A DNA stretch of 64,000 nt from Sabellastarte sp. h YS-2021 (taxonomy: Eukaryota; Annelida; Polychaeta; Sabellida; Sabellidae). A program made the translations under genes and the position numbers. This document shows, piece after piece, positions 1 to 11,744 of the stretch. The DNA lies in the NCBI GenBank assembly GCA_964017235.1, contig OZ024928.1:150746881-150810880 (forward strand), written 5' to 3'. The notes under the pieces were generated by a model. That model had not been told where the DNA came from and searched no databases. It worked only from the letters and a program-made list of their open reading frames with translations. How positions within the stretch are numbered: the first letter of the stretch is position 1; every line of letters begins with the position of its first letter.

Positions 1-1850
1 GGCCACCTTAAGGTCAGAAATTGGACTTTTGGCCACTTAGAGCCCTGTAGGTCACAAACTATGATGCTCAGCTGGCTGAAATTTTACCTGACAACACATT
101 AATATGTTCTTAGTACATGTGCCGAAAATCACGACTTTAAGTTGAGGAGAAAATTGTCTTTGAGGCCCATAAATACCCCCACTTAGGGATTTTTTGCTAT
201 ACTTTTCACATATTTTGCCCTATAATTTGGAAGTGGTAATTCTGATGAGTCTCAAACTGTGCTAGGTATAACTTTGATATGTAATCCTTGTCTGTAGAAA
301 ATTTTAGGGCTGTAGGTTTACCCAAAGGGGTCGACTTAAGGTCTCAAAAGTGCCCACAGAGACCCAATTTATGCACTTTTTGCCACTTTCAAGCACTGTA
401 GCTTTAAAACTATGTCTCTCATCTAAGTTAAATATCATCTGGGAATATATCTATGTGTTTTCTTATATGTGCCCCAACATTTAGGCCTTTAATAGACAGT
501 TAACCTGTGTATCAGGACCATAAACACCCACCCGAGTGACCCTTATAAGACATTTTTCACATCTTTTTCTCTGTAACTTGGAAATGGTAAGTCTGAGAAG
601 TTTCAAACTGTATTAGATATATATTCTGTGTGTAATCTTAGTATGTAACAGATTTTAAGTCTGAAGCTTTAATTTTGAAGGTCAAATTGAGGTCTCTAAA
701 AGGCTCCCAAAGACCCAATATTTGGACTTTTTGCTACTTTTAAGCCCTGTGACTGTCAAACTATGTGACTGATAGAGCTCAAATCCTATCTGGGAAGATA
801 TTAGTATGTTATTTATATATGTGCCAAAAATTAAGGCTTTAAGAAGACATTTAACCTGTGTATGAGGACCATAAATCCCCACCCGAGTGACCATTTTTAG
901 ACATTTTTCACATATTTTGCCCTGTAACTTGGAAATGGTAAGTCTAAGAAGTTTCAAACTGTATTAGATGCATATTCTATGTGTAATCTTAGTATGTGAC
1001 AAATTTTAAGTCTGAAGCTTTAATTTGAAGGCCACATTTAGGTCTCTAGAAGGCCCCATAAAGACCCAGTATTTGGACTTTTTGCCAATTTTAAGGCCTT
1101 TGACTGTTAAACTATGTGACTGATAGAGCTGAAATCTCATCTGGGAATACATTATTATGTTCTTTTTACATGTGCCAAAAATCAAGGCTTCAAGTAGACA
1201 TTTAACCTGTGTATGAGGACCTTAAACACCCACCTGAGTGACCCTTTTAAGACATTTTTCACATATTTTGCTCTGTAACTTGGAAATGGTAAGTCTGAGA
1301 AGTTTCAAACTTTATTAGATACATATTCTATGTGTAATCTTAGTATGTAACAAATTTTAAGTCTGAAGCTTTAATTTGAAAGCCACATCGAGATCTCTAA
1401 AAGGCCCACAGAGACCCAATATTTGGACTTTTTGCCACCTTTAAGCCCTGTGACTGTTAAACTATGTGATTGATGGAGCTGAAATCCCATCTGGGAATGC
1501 ATTATTATGTCCTTTTTACATATGGCGAAAATCAAGGTTTTTAGTAGACATTTAACCTGTGTATGAGGGCCATAGACACTCGCCCAAGTGCCTTTTTGGA
1601 CATTTTTTCCGTATTTTGCCCTGTTATTTGGAAATGCTTAGTGTGACAAGTCTTAAACTGTATTATATATAATTTTTGTTTGTTATGTATGTCCCCCAAA
1701 AAGTTTCAGATCTGTAGTTTAATTGCTAAGGTCTCTTTAACAATTGTAAAATGCCCACAGAAACCCAATTTATGGACATTATGCCACTTTAAAGCCCAGT
1801 AACTGTCAAACTATGTGGGTTATAGAGCTGAAATCTTTGAATTTTTAAAA
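1..1850. repeat. Tandem array, unit about 350 bp
   Basis: A block beginning GACCCAATATTTGGAC recurs at 361 (variant), 712, 1073, 1413 and about 1762, a spacing of 340-361 bp. Each unit carries a TGTAACTTGGAAATGGTAAG segment and an AACCTGTGTATGAGGACC segment. Short open frames inside it, on the minus strand, are by-products of the repeat. It has the same organisation as 60074-61900, where a 5' hairpin head is also present. Confidence 0.85.
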
Positions 1851-2149
1851 GGAAATGCCTGTCTATTTAAATTTTGAATATTAATAATGTTATGGCTATC
1901 TTAGTCTTTTAAGAACTTATTTTTGTGTGTTATACCTCTGCTTGCTGAGTTTTTAACTTTTTAAAATGAAACTGGTTAAACGCCGGTTAAACATATTCAA
2001 GTAGACAAAATGGACACTTTAAGTGAGCTTTAAGTCCCAATATTAATGAAATTATATCCGTATGTAGTAAAACTAGGGGATTTTTAACCCTCAACTAGCC
2101 CAGTTTTATTCAACTTGCCTCAGTTAATTTTGACACAGCTCCTACAGTT

Positions 2150-2497
2150 ATGAACTCATTTCAGTTGATAATCACATACTTAAAATTCTCAATTCTTTTT
2201 GTATTTGAGTACCCCTTTTATATAGATTGTTTGTTTACCATTTTTGCTGTAGCACTCCATCTCTTTGAGAGAACATGTAAACTGTGTAAAAAAGATGTAG
2301 AAGATGAGATACATTTTGTTTGTGTTTGTCCAGCTTTAGAGCTGATTCGTATGAAATATTTCAAAATTTTAAATATAGATAAATCTGAATTATTAATAGA
2401 TCAATTATCAAGGGTATTAACTCATATGAATGTCAATATGGTTATTAATTTTATTTTTGATTTGTGGCAAGAAAGAAAAAGTAAATTATATTGTTAA
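2150..2497 (+). pseudogene. C-terminal fragment of a non-LTR retrotransposon (LINE) ORF
   Basis: The frame encodes a Cys/His cluster of the form C-x2-C-x6-EDEIHF-x3-C-P, followed by a leucine-rich tail ending near a conserved FxxxLWQERK-like segment. Such a C-terminal zinc-binding region closes the RT proteins of many invertebrate LINEs. No RT core is present, so this is a 5'-truncated copy. A tail of TAATAAACTAATAAACTAAA at 2664-2686 looks like a LINE 3' tail. An almost identical frame lies at 62223-62570. The assignment is by motif only. Confidence 0.6.
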
Positions 2498-2692
2498 TTT
2501 TTATGTATTGAATTGCTGTCTTTATTTACTGTATCTTACCTCAAAATATGTTTGCTCTGTTTGTTATTAACTCTCTATTTAAAGTGACTTATAAGCCCAT
2601 ATAGGGCTGGGTATTACTTCAATAGTTTTTGCATAATCCTTGTCAACATAATACATGTCACTATAATAAACTAATAAACTAAACTAAGTCCC

Positions 2693-3068
2693 AACCCACA
2701 TCCCCCACCCGGATTCCCCCCACCCACCTCTGCTTGCTGAGTTTTTCACTTTTTAAAATGAAACTGGTGAAACATATTGAAGTAGACAAAATGGACACTT
2801 TAAGTGAGCTTTAAGTCCCAATATTAATGAAATTATATCCTTATGTAGTAAAACTAGGGGATTTTTAACCCTCAACTAGCCCAGTTTTATTCAACTTGCC
2901 TCAGTTAATTTTGGCACAGCTCCTACAGTTATGAACTCATTTCAGTTGATAATCACATACTTAAAATTCTCAATTCTTTTTGTATTTGAGTACCCCTTTT
3001 ATATAGATTGTTTGTTTACCATTTATGCTCAACCCACATCCCCCACCCGGATTCCCCCCACCCACCTC
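2693..3068. repeat. 338-bp internal duplication in the left copy
   Basis: The C-rich block AACCCACATCCCCCACCCGG occurs at 2693 and again at 3031. Between them lies a second copy of 1951-2250, missing a 12-bp piece. The right-hand copy (62760-62810) has the C-rich block once. The extra segment therefore arose after, or was lost since, the 60-kb-spaced duplication. Confidence 0.85.
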
Positions 3069-3390
3069 TGGGACCTCCAGCTATATTGAGTGACACTAAA
3101 TAAACAAAGGTATTTAATGATATCAGATGAGAAACAAAGAACTCAATGGGGTTGCAGATCTTGTGTAATAGTGAGAGAGGTGTGGAGAAGGGGAGAGGGG
3201 TGGGGGTGGGAGGTGGTGGGCTTCATTACATATAACACAAAGGGGAGTCAGAACTGAGATTGTGTCACATATTTAGGTTGCATATATATGGACCACATAT
3301 ATAGGTATAGAGGAAATGAATAACTGAAAACAATTTGCAAATTCTAAAAATAATATAATAAAATAATAATATAAATAATTTTTTTTTAAA

Positions 3391-3623
3391 TAATATTTTA
3401 TTTGTGAACAAATATAGAAACAGATATGCGCTTTTGGGATTATGAATTTTAGAATGGACATTGAATCATCAATCATTTAAATACTTTGAAGGAAGATTGA
3501 AAAGTATGATGAGTTGAGTTAAAAATAATATTTTATTTGTCAACAAATATAGAAACAGATATGCTCTTTTGGGATTATTATTTTAGAATGGACATTCAAT
3601 CATCAATCATTTAAATACTTTGA
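3391..3623. repeat. 135-bp local direct repeat
   Basis: The segment starting TAATATTTTATTTGTGAACA at 3391 recurs at 3526 with a few changes and runs to CATTTAAATACTTTG. The other genomic copy (63119-63258) has one unit and then diverges. Confidence 0.75.
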
Positions 3624-3659
3624 AAATAGGTTTAGAGTTATCATTGCAGGAAGATTGAA

Positions 3660-4060
3660 AATATAATTTGAGTTATGTATTCGGCGTCTGGGGATACACC
3701 ATCTTCCTTGGAAGATATAAACAGAGTAGATTGATGTGCTGAAGTTCATATAATAATGGGTAATTATGTTTTTAAAAATTCCCGATCAAAACCTGTGGCG
3801 TGAGTGATGACCTGTCTGGGGATATGTTGGCGCCGAGTTGGCCCAATCTAGTTATGTTTGTCATGGAATATTCTAACTTGTGTGTAGTTAACTCGCTCCA
3901 CAACACAAATAATGAACATTATCATTCAATTGGCTTTTTATTAATAAGGGATTATGTCCCCCAGAGTGCAGAGTTTTAGAACTAAGCCAGTTATATGTAC
4001 CAGCTGTAACTTGGCAGTGTAAGGAGATTATTGTCTAGTCTAGGGTGATGCCTGTAATGT
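3660..4060. other. Non-repetitive stretch without a recognised gene
   Basis: No open frame, hairpin or repeat unit seen elsewhere in the window is found here. It separates the duplicated segment from the inverted repeat at 4061. Confidence 0.6.
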
Positions 4061-4122
4061 AAACAGAATAAAATTGCAATTGAACTAGACAATATACATC
4101 ACACCATTGTCTAAACTGCCTT
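4061..4122 (+). repeat. Left arm of a 62-bp inverted repeat 8 kb apart
   Basis: Bases 4061-4122 are the reverse complement of 12057-12118 with one mismatch in 62. The arms enclose the whole 4206-11740 element pair plus short unique flanks. No target-site duplication is evident outside the arms. Confidence 0.85.
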
Positions 4123-4205
4123 AATTAATTAATTTTCCGTCTTTTTTAATGAGACTGTAGAAAATAAGTGACATAAAACATGCAATCATTCATGTATTGT
4201 TTTTA

Positions 4206-7060
4206 TGTCAGCTGACTTGTCAGTCAGCTGACATTATGTCATCACTCTGCGGCGTGGGCGTACGCATCCGCGTGAACAACTTCTTCTCCAAAACTACAAG
4301 GCCTAGAGACATGCTGTTTTTTTTAAAAGATACCTTATCTATCGAGGATGAAAAATTGTTCAAGGCATGCAAATCTGTCTGTTCGTCTGTTTGCTAGAGA
4401 CATTACAAGGGGGGTACCCCCACCAAAAGTGTGAAAATTTCAACTTTTTATCACAATTTTTTCAGTGACTATTGAAGGGATTTCTCTCATATCTTGCATA
4501 TATGTACTAGGCCAGAGGTAGATTCTCTTGTGTGAGTATGAGACCTGGATCTGTCTTACTTTTTTTTTAATAAATTTTTTTAATAATTTTTAATGCATTA
4601 AAATTCATGAAATCATGCACTAAATCACTTATAACTTCAAAAGTGTTGCATTTACAGCATTTTGTGAAAATATGTTGTTCAGCTACTTTTTTCATAGCTA
4701 CAATATGGTGAGTAAGTTGGGTGTCTGTCGCAATAGCTAAGTGAGTAATAGCTACTTTTGGGCTTTTCAGTAACTTTCATTATGAATAAAATCACTTGTA
4801 ACTTAAAAACTATTGCATTTAGAGAATTTCGTATAAATATGTTATTCAGCTACTTTTGGGCCAGCTATAACATAGTAAAATTTCAGACCTGTAGCTCATG
4901 GCATAGCTGAGTAATAGCTACTTTTAGGTTATCACTGTTGAGTAAATCGCTTATAACTTGAAAACTATTGCATTTAGAGAATTTCCTATAAATATGTTAT
5001 TCAGCTACTTTTGGGTCAGCTATAACATAGTAAAATTTCAGACCTGTAGCTCATGGCATAGCTGAGTAATAGCTACTTTTAGGTTATCACTGTTGAGTAA
5101 ATCACTTATAACTTGAAAAGTGTTGCATTTAGAGCATTTTGTTAAAATATGTTATTCAGCTACTTTTTATGTCAGCTGACTTGTCAGTCAGCTGACATTA
5201 TGTCGTCACTCTGCGGCGTGGGCGTACGCGTCCGCGTCCGCGTGAACAACTTCTCCTCCAAAACTACAAGGCCTAGAGATGTGCTGTTTTTTTTAAAAGA
5301 TACCTTATCTATCAAGGATGAAAAATTGTTCAAGGCATGCAAATCTGTCTGTTCGTCTGTTTGCTAGAGACATTACAAGGGGGGTACCCCCACCAAAAGT
5401 GTGAAAATTTCAACACTTAATCACAATTTTCTCAGTGACTATTGCAGGGATTTCTCTCATATCTTGCATATATGTACTAGGCCAGAGGTAGATTCTCTTG
5501 TGTGAGTATGAGACCTGGATCTGTCTTACTTTTTTTTTAATAAATTTTTTTAATAATTTTTAATGCATTAAAATTCATGAAATCATGCACAAAATCATTT
5601 ATAACTTGAAAAGTGTTGCATTTAGAGCATTTTGTTAAAATATGTTATTCAGCTACTTTTTTCGTAGCTACAATATGGTGAGTAAGTTGGGTGCCTGTCT
5701 CAATAGCTAAGTGAGTAATAGCTACTTTTGGGCTTTCAGTAACTTCCATCATGAGTAAAATCACTTGTAACTTAAAAACTATTGCATTTAGAGAATTTTG
5801 TATAAATATGTTATTCAGCTACTTTTGGGTCAGCTATAACATAGTAAAATTTTAGACCTGTAGCTCATGGCATAGCTGAGTAATAGCTACTTTTAGGTTA
5901 TCACTGTTGAGTAAATCGCTTATAACTTCAAAACTATTGCATTTAGAGAATTTCGTATAAATATGTTATTCAGCTACTTTTGGGTCAGCTATAACATAGT
6001 AAACTTTCAGACCTGTAGCTCATGGCATAGCTGAGTAATAGCTACTTTTAGGTTATCACTGTTGAGTAAATCACTTATAACTTGAAAAGTGTTGCATTTA
6101 GAGCATTTTGTTAAAATATGTTATTCAGCTACTTTTTATGTCAGCTGACTTGTCAGTCAGCTGACATTATGTCGTCACTCTGCGGCGTGGGCGTACGCGT
6201 CCGCGTCCGCGTGAACAACTTCTCCTCCAAAACTACAAGGCCTAGAGATGTGCTGTTTTTTTTAAAAGATACCTTATCTATCGAGGATGAAAAATTGTTC
6301 AAGGCATGCAAATCTGTCTGTTCGTCTGTTTGCTAGAGACATTACAAGGGGGGTACCCCCACCAAAAGTGTGAAAATTTCAACACTTAATCACAATTTTC
6401 TCAGTGACTATTGCAGGGATTTCTCTCATATCTTGCATATATGTACTAGGCCAGAGGTAGATTCTCTTGTGTGAGTATGAGACCTGGATCTGTCTTACTT
6501 TTTTTTTAATAAATTTTTTTAATAATTTTTAATGCATTAAAATTCATGAAATCATGCACAAAATCATTTATAACTTGAAAAGTGTTGCATTTAGAGCATT
6601 TTGTTAAAATATGTTATTCAGCTACTTTTTTCGTAGCTACAATATGGTGAGTAAGTTGGGTGCCTGTCTCAATAGCTAAGTGAGTAATAGCTACTTTTGG
6701 GCTTTCAGTAACTTCCATCATGAGTAAAATCACTTGTAACTTAAAAACTATTGCATTTAGAGAATTTTGTATAAATATGTTATTCAGCTACTTTTGGGTC
6801 AGCTATAACATAGTAAAATTTTAGACCTGTAGCTCATGGCATAGCTGAGTAATAGCTACTTTTAGGTTATCACTGTTGAGTAAATCGCTTATAACTTCAA
6901 AACTATTGCATTTAGAGAATTTCGTATAAATATGTTATTCAGCTACTTTTGGGTCAGCTATAACATAGTAAACTTTCAGACCTGTAGCTCATGGCATAGC
7001 TGAGTAATAGCTACTTTTAGGTTATCACTGTTGAGTAAATCGCTTATAACTTGGAAACTA
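4206..7060 (+). repeat. Head of family H repeated three times (964 and 969 bp spacing)
   Basis: The same hairpin, GC-rich block and T8 tract begin at 4206, 5170 and 6139. Each head is followed by the same series of monomers, and the second and third copies are nearly identical. The small frames inside, ending in a run like KACKSVCSSVC, are repeated with the unit and are not genes. Confidence 0.9.
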
Positions 7061-8079
7061 TTGCATTTACAGTATTTTGTTTCAATATGTTATTCACCTA
7101 TTTTGGGATGAGCTATAACATAGTGAAGTTTCAGATCTGTGGCTCATTGCATAGCTGAGTAATAGCTACTTTGAAGTTCTCACTATTGAGTAAATCACTT
7201 GTAACTTAAAACCTATTGCATTTAGAGAATTTCGTATAAATATGTTATTCAGCTACTTTTGGGCCAGCTATAACATAGTGAAATTTCAGATCTGTAGGTC
7301 ATGGCATAGCTGAGTAATAGCTACTTTAAAGTTCTCACTGTTGAGTAAATCAGTTGTAATTGGAAAACTATTGCATTTAGAGAATTTCGTATAAATATGT
7401 TATTCAGCTACTTTTGGGTCAGCTATAACATAGTAAAATTTCAGACCTGTAGCTCATGACATAGCTGAGTAATAGCTACTTTTAGGTCATCACTGTTGAG
7501 TAAATCACTTATAACTTGGAAACTATTGCATTTAGAGTATTTTGTTGCAATATGGTATTCACCTATTTTGGGGTCAGCTATAACATAGTGAAGTTCCAGA
7601 CCTGTGGCTCATTGCATAGCTGAGTAATAGCTACTTTGAAGTTCTCACTGTTGAGTAAATCAGTTGTAATTGGAAAACTATTGCCTTTACAGAAATTTGT
7701 GCAAATATGTTATTCAGCTACTTTTGGGTCAGCTATAACATAGTGAAATTACAGACCTGTAGCTCATGGCACAACTGAGCAATAGCTATTTTCAGGCACT
7801 GACTGTTGAGTAAATCGGCTATAACTTGAAAAATATTGCATTTGGAGTATTTTGTTAAAATATATTGTTCACCTACTTTTGGGTTAGCTATAACATAGTG
7901 AAATTACAGACCTATAGCTCATGGCATAGCGGAGCAATAGCTATTTTCAGGTTCTCACTATTGAGTAAATCAGTTGTAACTTGAAAACTATTGCATTTAC
8001 AGTATTTTGCTTAAATATGTTGTTCACCTACTTTTAGGTCAGCTATAACAGAGCAAAAATTCAGACATGTAGCTCATTG

Positions 8080-8236
8080 TCCTCAGTGGCCTAGTGGTTA
8101 GCAAGTTTGGCATCTAATCATAGGCTGTCACCTCTGTGGGTTCGAGTCCCACAAGTGGCAATTCTGAGGACCTGTCCCAATATGACCCTGGCTGTTGAAC
8201 GGGATGTAAAACCCCAACTTTGACCTTTGACCTTTG
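8080..8236 (+). mobile_element. tRNA-derived SINE inserted in the family H array
   Basis: The segment has an A-box-like TGGCCTAGTGGTTAGCA and a B box GGGTTCGAGTCCCAC. GTCCTCAG near the start can pair with CTGAGGAC at 8162-8180, as in a tRNA acceptor stem. The tail contains GTTGAACGGGATGTAAAACC and a short GACCTTT repeat. A paralogous monomer at about 10205-10240 lacks the segment, so it is an insertion. The spacer between the boxes is longer than in a functional tRNA and a tail is attached, so I call it a SINE. Membership of the MetaSINE superfamily is plausible but unproven. Confidence 0.7.
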
Positions 8237-8429
8237 CATAGCTGAGTAATAGTTACTTTGAGGTTCTCACTCTTGAGTAAATCAGTTGTAACTGGAAAAC
8301 TATTACATTTAGAGTATTTTGTTAAATATGTTATTCACAGACGTTTTGGTCAGCTATAACATAGTGAAATTGCAGACCTCTATGTCATGGCATAGCTGAG
8401 CAATAGCTTCTTTCGGGTTCTCACGGTTG

Positions 8430-9115
8430 AGTAAATCATTGTATCCAACCTGTAGGAAATCATGGGCTGGGAATCTGTTAATATGGTCCGATTTGACCTT
8501 GGAACCCTCCTTCAAGGTCAAATGAGGATAGCCCAACATAAAAGTGCTTATAACTCGCTTATTATTGGTCCTACAGGTTTGGAATGAAAACCAACCTATA
8601 GAAAATCATGGGCAGGGAATCTTTTGGTGTGGTCGGATTTCACCTTAGACCCCTCCTTCCAGGTCAAACGAAGACAGCCAAACTTAAAGTGCTTATAACT
8701 CGCGTATTATTGGTCTTGGAGGTTTGGGATGGTAAACCAACATATAGGAAATCATGGGCTGGGATTCTTTTGGTGTGGTCAGATTTGACCTGGGACCCCT
8801 CCTTCAAGGTCAATTGAGGATAGCCAAACTTACAATTGCTTATAACTCGCTTATTATTGGTCCTACAGGTTTGGGATGGTAAACAAGCTACAGGAAATCA
8901 TGGGCTGGGAATTTTTTTGTGTGGTTGGATTTGACCTTAGACCCCTCCGTCAAGGTCAAACAAGGATAGCCAAACTTAAAAAGTGCCTATGACTCACTTA
9001 TTATTGGTCCGAGAGGTTTGGGATGGTAAACCATCCTAAATTCTTTGGCTGGGAATCTTTTGGTATGGTCAGATTTGACCTTTGGATCCCTTCTTCATGG
9101 TCGAACGAGGATATT
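8430..9115 (+). repeat. Tandem array, unit about 147 bp
   Basis: Units share GGAAATCATGGGCTGGGAAT, then GATTTGACCTTGGACCCCTC, then CTTATAACTCGCTTATTATT. Four to five units lie between the 155-bp monomers and the 3' terminal block of family H. Confidence 0.85.
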
Positions 9116-9397
9116 GCATTTATAGTATTTCTTTAAATATTTTTAACCTACTTTTTACACTTAAACAATTACCTTGTTACTTTATTTCATAATACCATTT
9201 GCAGGGCACAACTTTTTTGTCCTTTTCTTCTGTCAGCTTCGGAATATCTTTCGAACATGCTGTTCAGTTACCATTTACTGTATTTCTGTACAGCCCTTTC
9301 CCTGATAATTATGCTTTCCTCTCATTATCACCATCACAAATCAAAAACATTCAGTCAGCTGACACAGTGCCCGTTCACGGGCACTCTCCTCTTGTTT

Positions 9398-11740
9398 CAT
9401 AGCTACAATATGGTGAGTAAGTTGGGTGTCTGTCTCAATAGCTAAGTGAGTAATAGCTACTTTTGGGCTTTTCCGTAACTTCCATCATGAGTAAAATCAC
9501 TTGTAACTTAAAAACTATTGCATTTAGAGAATTTCGTATAAATATGTTATTCAGCTACTTTTGGGCCAGCTATAACATAGTAAAATTTCAGACTTGTAGC
9601 TCATGGCATAGCTCAGTAATAGCTACTTTTAGGTTATCACTGTTGAGTAAATCACTTATAACTTGAAAATTATTGCATTTAGAGTATGTTGTTTCAATAT
9701 GTTATTCACCTATTTTGGGGTCAGCTATAACATAGTGAAGTTTCAGACCTGTGGCTCATTTCATAGCTGAGTAATAGCTACTTTGAAGTTCTCACTGTTG
9801 AGTAAATCAGTTATAATTGGAAAACTATTGCATTTACAGAAATTTGTGCAAATATGTTATTCAGCTACTTTTGGGTCAGCTATAACATAGTGAAATTATA
9901 GACCTATAGCTCATGGCACAACTGAGCAATAGCTATTCTCAGGTACTGACTGTTGAGTAAATCAGCTATAACTTGAAAAATATTGCATTTGGAGTATTTT
10001 GTTAAAATATATTGTTCACCTACTTTTGCGTCAGCTATAACATAGTGAAATTACAGACCTATAGCTCATGGCATAGCGGAGCAATAGCTATTTTCAGGTT
10101 CTCACTATTGAGTAAATCAGTTGTAGCTTGAAAACTATTGCATTTACAGTAGTTTGCTTAAATATGTTGTTCACCTACTTTTGGGTTAGCTATAACATAG
10201 TAAAATTTCAGACATGTAGCTCATTGCATAGCTGAGTAATAGTTCCTTTGAGGTTCTCACTGTTGAGTAAATCAGTTGTAACTTGAAAACTATTACATTT
10301 AGAGTAAATTGTTAAATATGTTATTCACAGAATTTTTGGTCAGCTATAACATAGTGAAATTGCAGACCTCTATGTCATGGCATAGCTGAGCAATAGCTAC
10401 TTTCAGGTTCTCACTGTTGAGTAAATCATTGTATCCACTGGATAGCCGCAGTGTGTAGAGAGAGATTTCACCATTACTGCTCTGATAATATAAAATATTA
10501 TAGCTAGCTTTCTTAAGTTTGCAGTATATATTAATAACCATAAAATGTTGTCTGGGAATATTTTTGGCCTCATTTTGAGAAACAAGATGGCCGCCACAGG
10601 TGTTTTTTGTCAGTCATGAAAAGTGCTTATGTCTCCCTTATTATTGATCCTAGAGGTTTGGGATGATAAACCAACCTGTAGGAAATCATGGGGTGGGAAT
10701 CTTTTGGTGTGGTCAGATTTGACCTTCAATGACCCCTCCTTCAAGGTCAAATAAGGATAGCCAAACTTAAAAGTGCTTATAACTCGCTTATTATTGGTCC
10801 CAGAGGTTTGGGATGGTAAACAGACAGGAAATCATGGGCTGTGAATCTGTTGATATGGTCCGATTTGACCTTGGAACCCTCCTTCAAGGTCAAATGAGGA
10901 TAGCGAAAATTGAAAGTGCCTACAACTCGCTTATTATTGGTGACAGAGATTTGGGATGGTAAACCATCCCATAGGAAATCATTGGCTCGGAATCTTTTGG
11001 TATAGTCAGATTTGACCTTTGGACCCCTCCTTCAAGGTCAAACAAGGATAGCCAAACTTAAAAGTGCTTATAACTCGCTTATTATTGGTCCCAGAGGTTT
11101 GGGATGGTAAACAGACAGGAAATCATGGGCTGTGAATCTGTTGATATGGTCCGATTTGACCTTGGAACCCTCCTTCAAGGTCAAATGAGGATAGCGAAAA
11201 TTGAAAGTGCCTACAACTCGCTTATTATTGGTGACAGATAGGAAATCATTGGCTCGGAATCTTTTGGTATAGTCAGATTTGACCTTTGGACCCCTCCTTG
11301 AAGGTCAAATGAGGACAGCCAAGCTTAAAAGTGCTTATAACTCATTTATAATTGGTCCTAGAGGTTTGGAATGGTAAACCATAGGAAATCATGGGCTGGG
11401 AATGTATTTGTGTGGTTAGATTTGACCTTGGACCCCTTCTTCAAGGTCGAACGAGGATATTGCATTTGTAGTATTTCTTTAAATATGTTTTAACCTATTT
11501 TTTACACTTAAACAATTACCTTGTTATTTTCCTTCATAATACCATTTACAGGGCACAACTTTTTTATCCTTTTCTTCTGTCAGCTTCGGAATTTCTTTCG
11601 AACTTGCTGTTCAGTTACCATTTACTGTATTTCTGTACAGCCCTTTTCCTGATAATTATTCTGTCCTCTAATCACCTTCACAAATCAAAAACACTCAGTT
11701 AGCTGACACAGTGCCCGTTCACGGGCACTCTCCTCTTGTT
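9398..11740 (+). mobile_element. Second, 5'-truncated family H copy joined to the first
   Basis: Directly after the CTTGTTT end at 9397 the sequence resumes inside the element (TCATAGCTACAATATGGTG, as at about 4693), with no head hairpin. It then repeats the order 155-bp monomers, 147-bp units, 3' block. It ends with the arm echo CAGTTAGCTGACA (11696-11708), a hairpin (11710-11729) and CTCCTCTTGTT. Confidence 0.7.
10610..11455 (+). repeat. Tandem array, unit about 147 bp (second copy)
   Basis: The consensus is that of 8430-9115. Part of it, 10800-10990, is duplicated again at about 11090-11270, giving a nested higher-order repeat. Confidence 0.8.
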
Positions 11741-11744
11741 TTGT

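Larger units (their letters stand above)
1..3527. repeat. Left copy of a 3.2-kb duplicated segment
   Basis: Base 1 onward aligns with 60074 onward at a constant offset of 60073 for more than 2 kb with only scattered substitutions. Similarity continues to about 3527 (63258 in the other copy). The left copy carries 338 extra bases, an internal partial re-duplication at about 2693-3030. The segment holds an array of 350-bp units, a LINE 3' fragment and an AT-rich tail. The left end lies outside the window. Confidence 0.9.
4206..9397 (+). mobile_element. Hairpin-capped tandem-repeat element, family H (complete copy)
   Basis: It begins after a T-run with a hairpin whose arms are TGTCAGCTGAC and GTCAGCTGACA (4206-4233). 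A GC-rich stretch with CGTACGCGTCCGCG-like repeats and a CTCCAAAACTACAAGGC motif follow. Then come 155-bp monomers containing TTATTCAGCTACTTTTGGG and AGCTGAGTAATAGCTACTTT. The 3' end repeats the hairpin arm CAGTCAGCTGACA (9352-9364), adds a second hairpin with arms AGTGCCCG and CGGGCACT (9366-9385), and ends CTCCTCTTGTTT. The architecture matches non-autonomous Helentron/HINE (DINE-1-like) and bivalve pearl elements. No protein is encoded. Confidence 0.7.

Noticed and set aside
8080..8165. Functional tRNA gene
   Set aside because: A and B boxes are present but the spacing is too long for a normal cloverleaf, and a SINE-type tail is attached.
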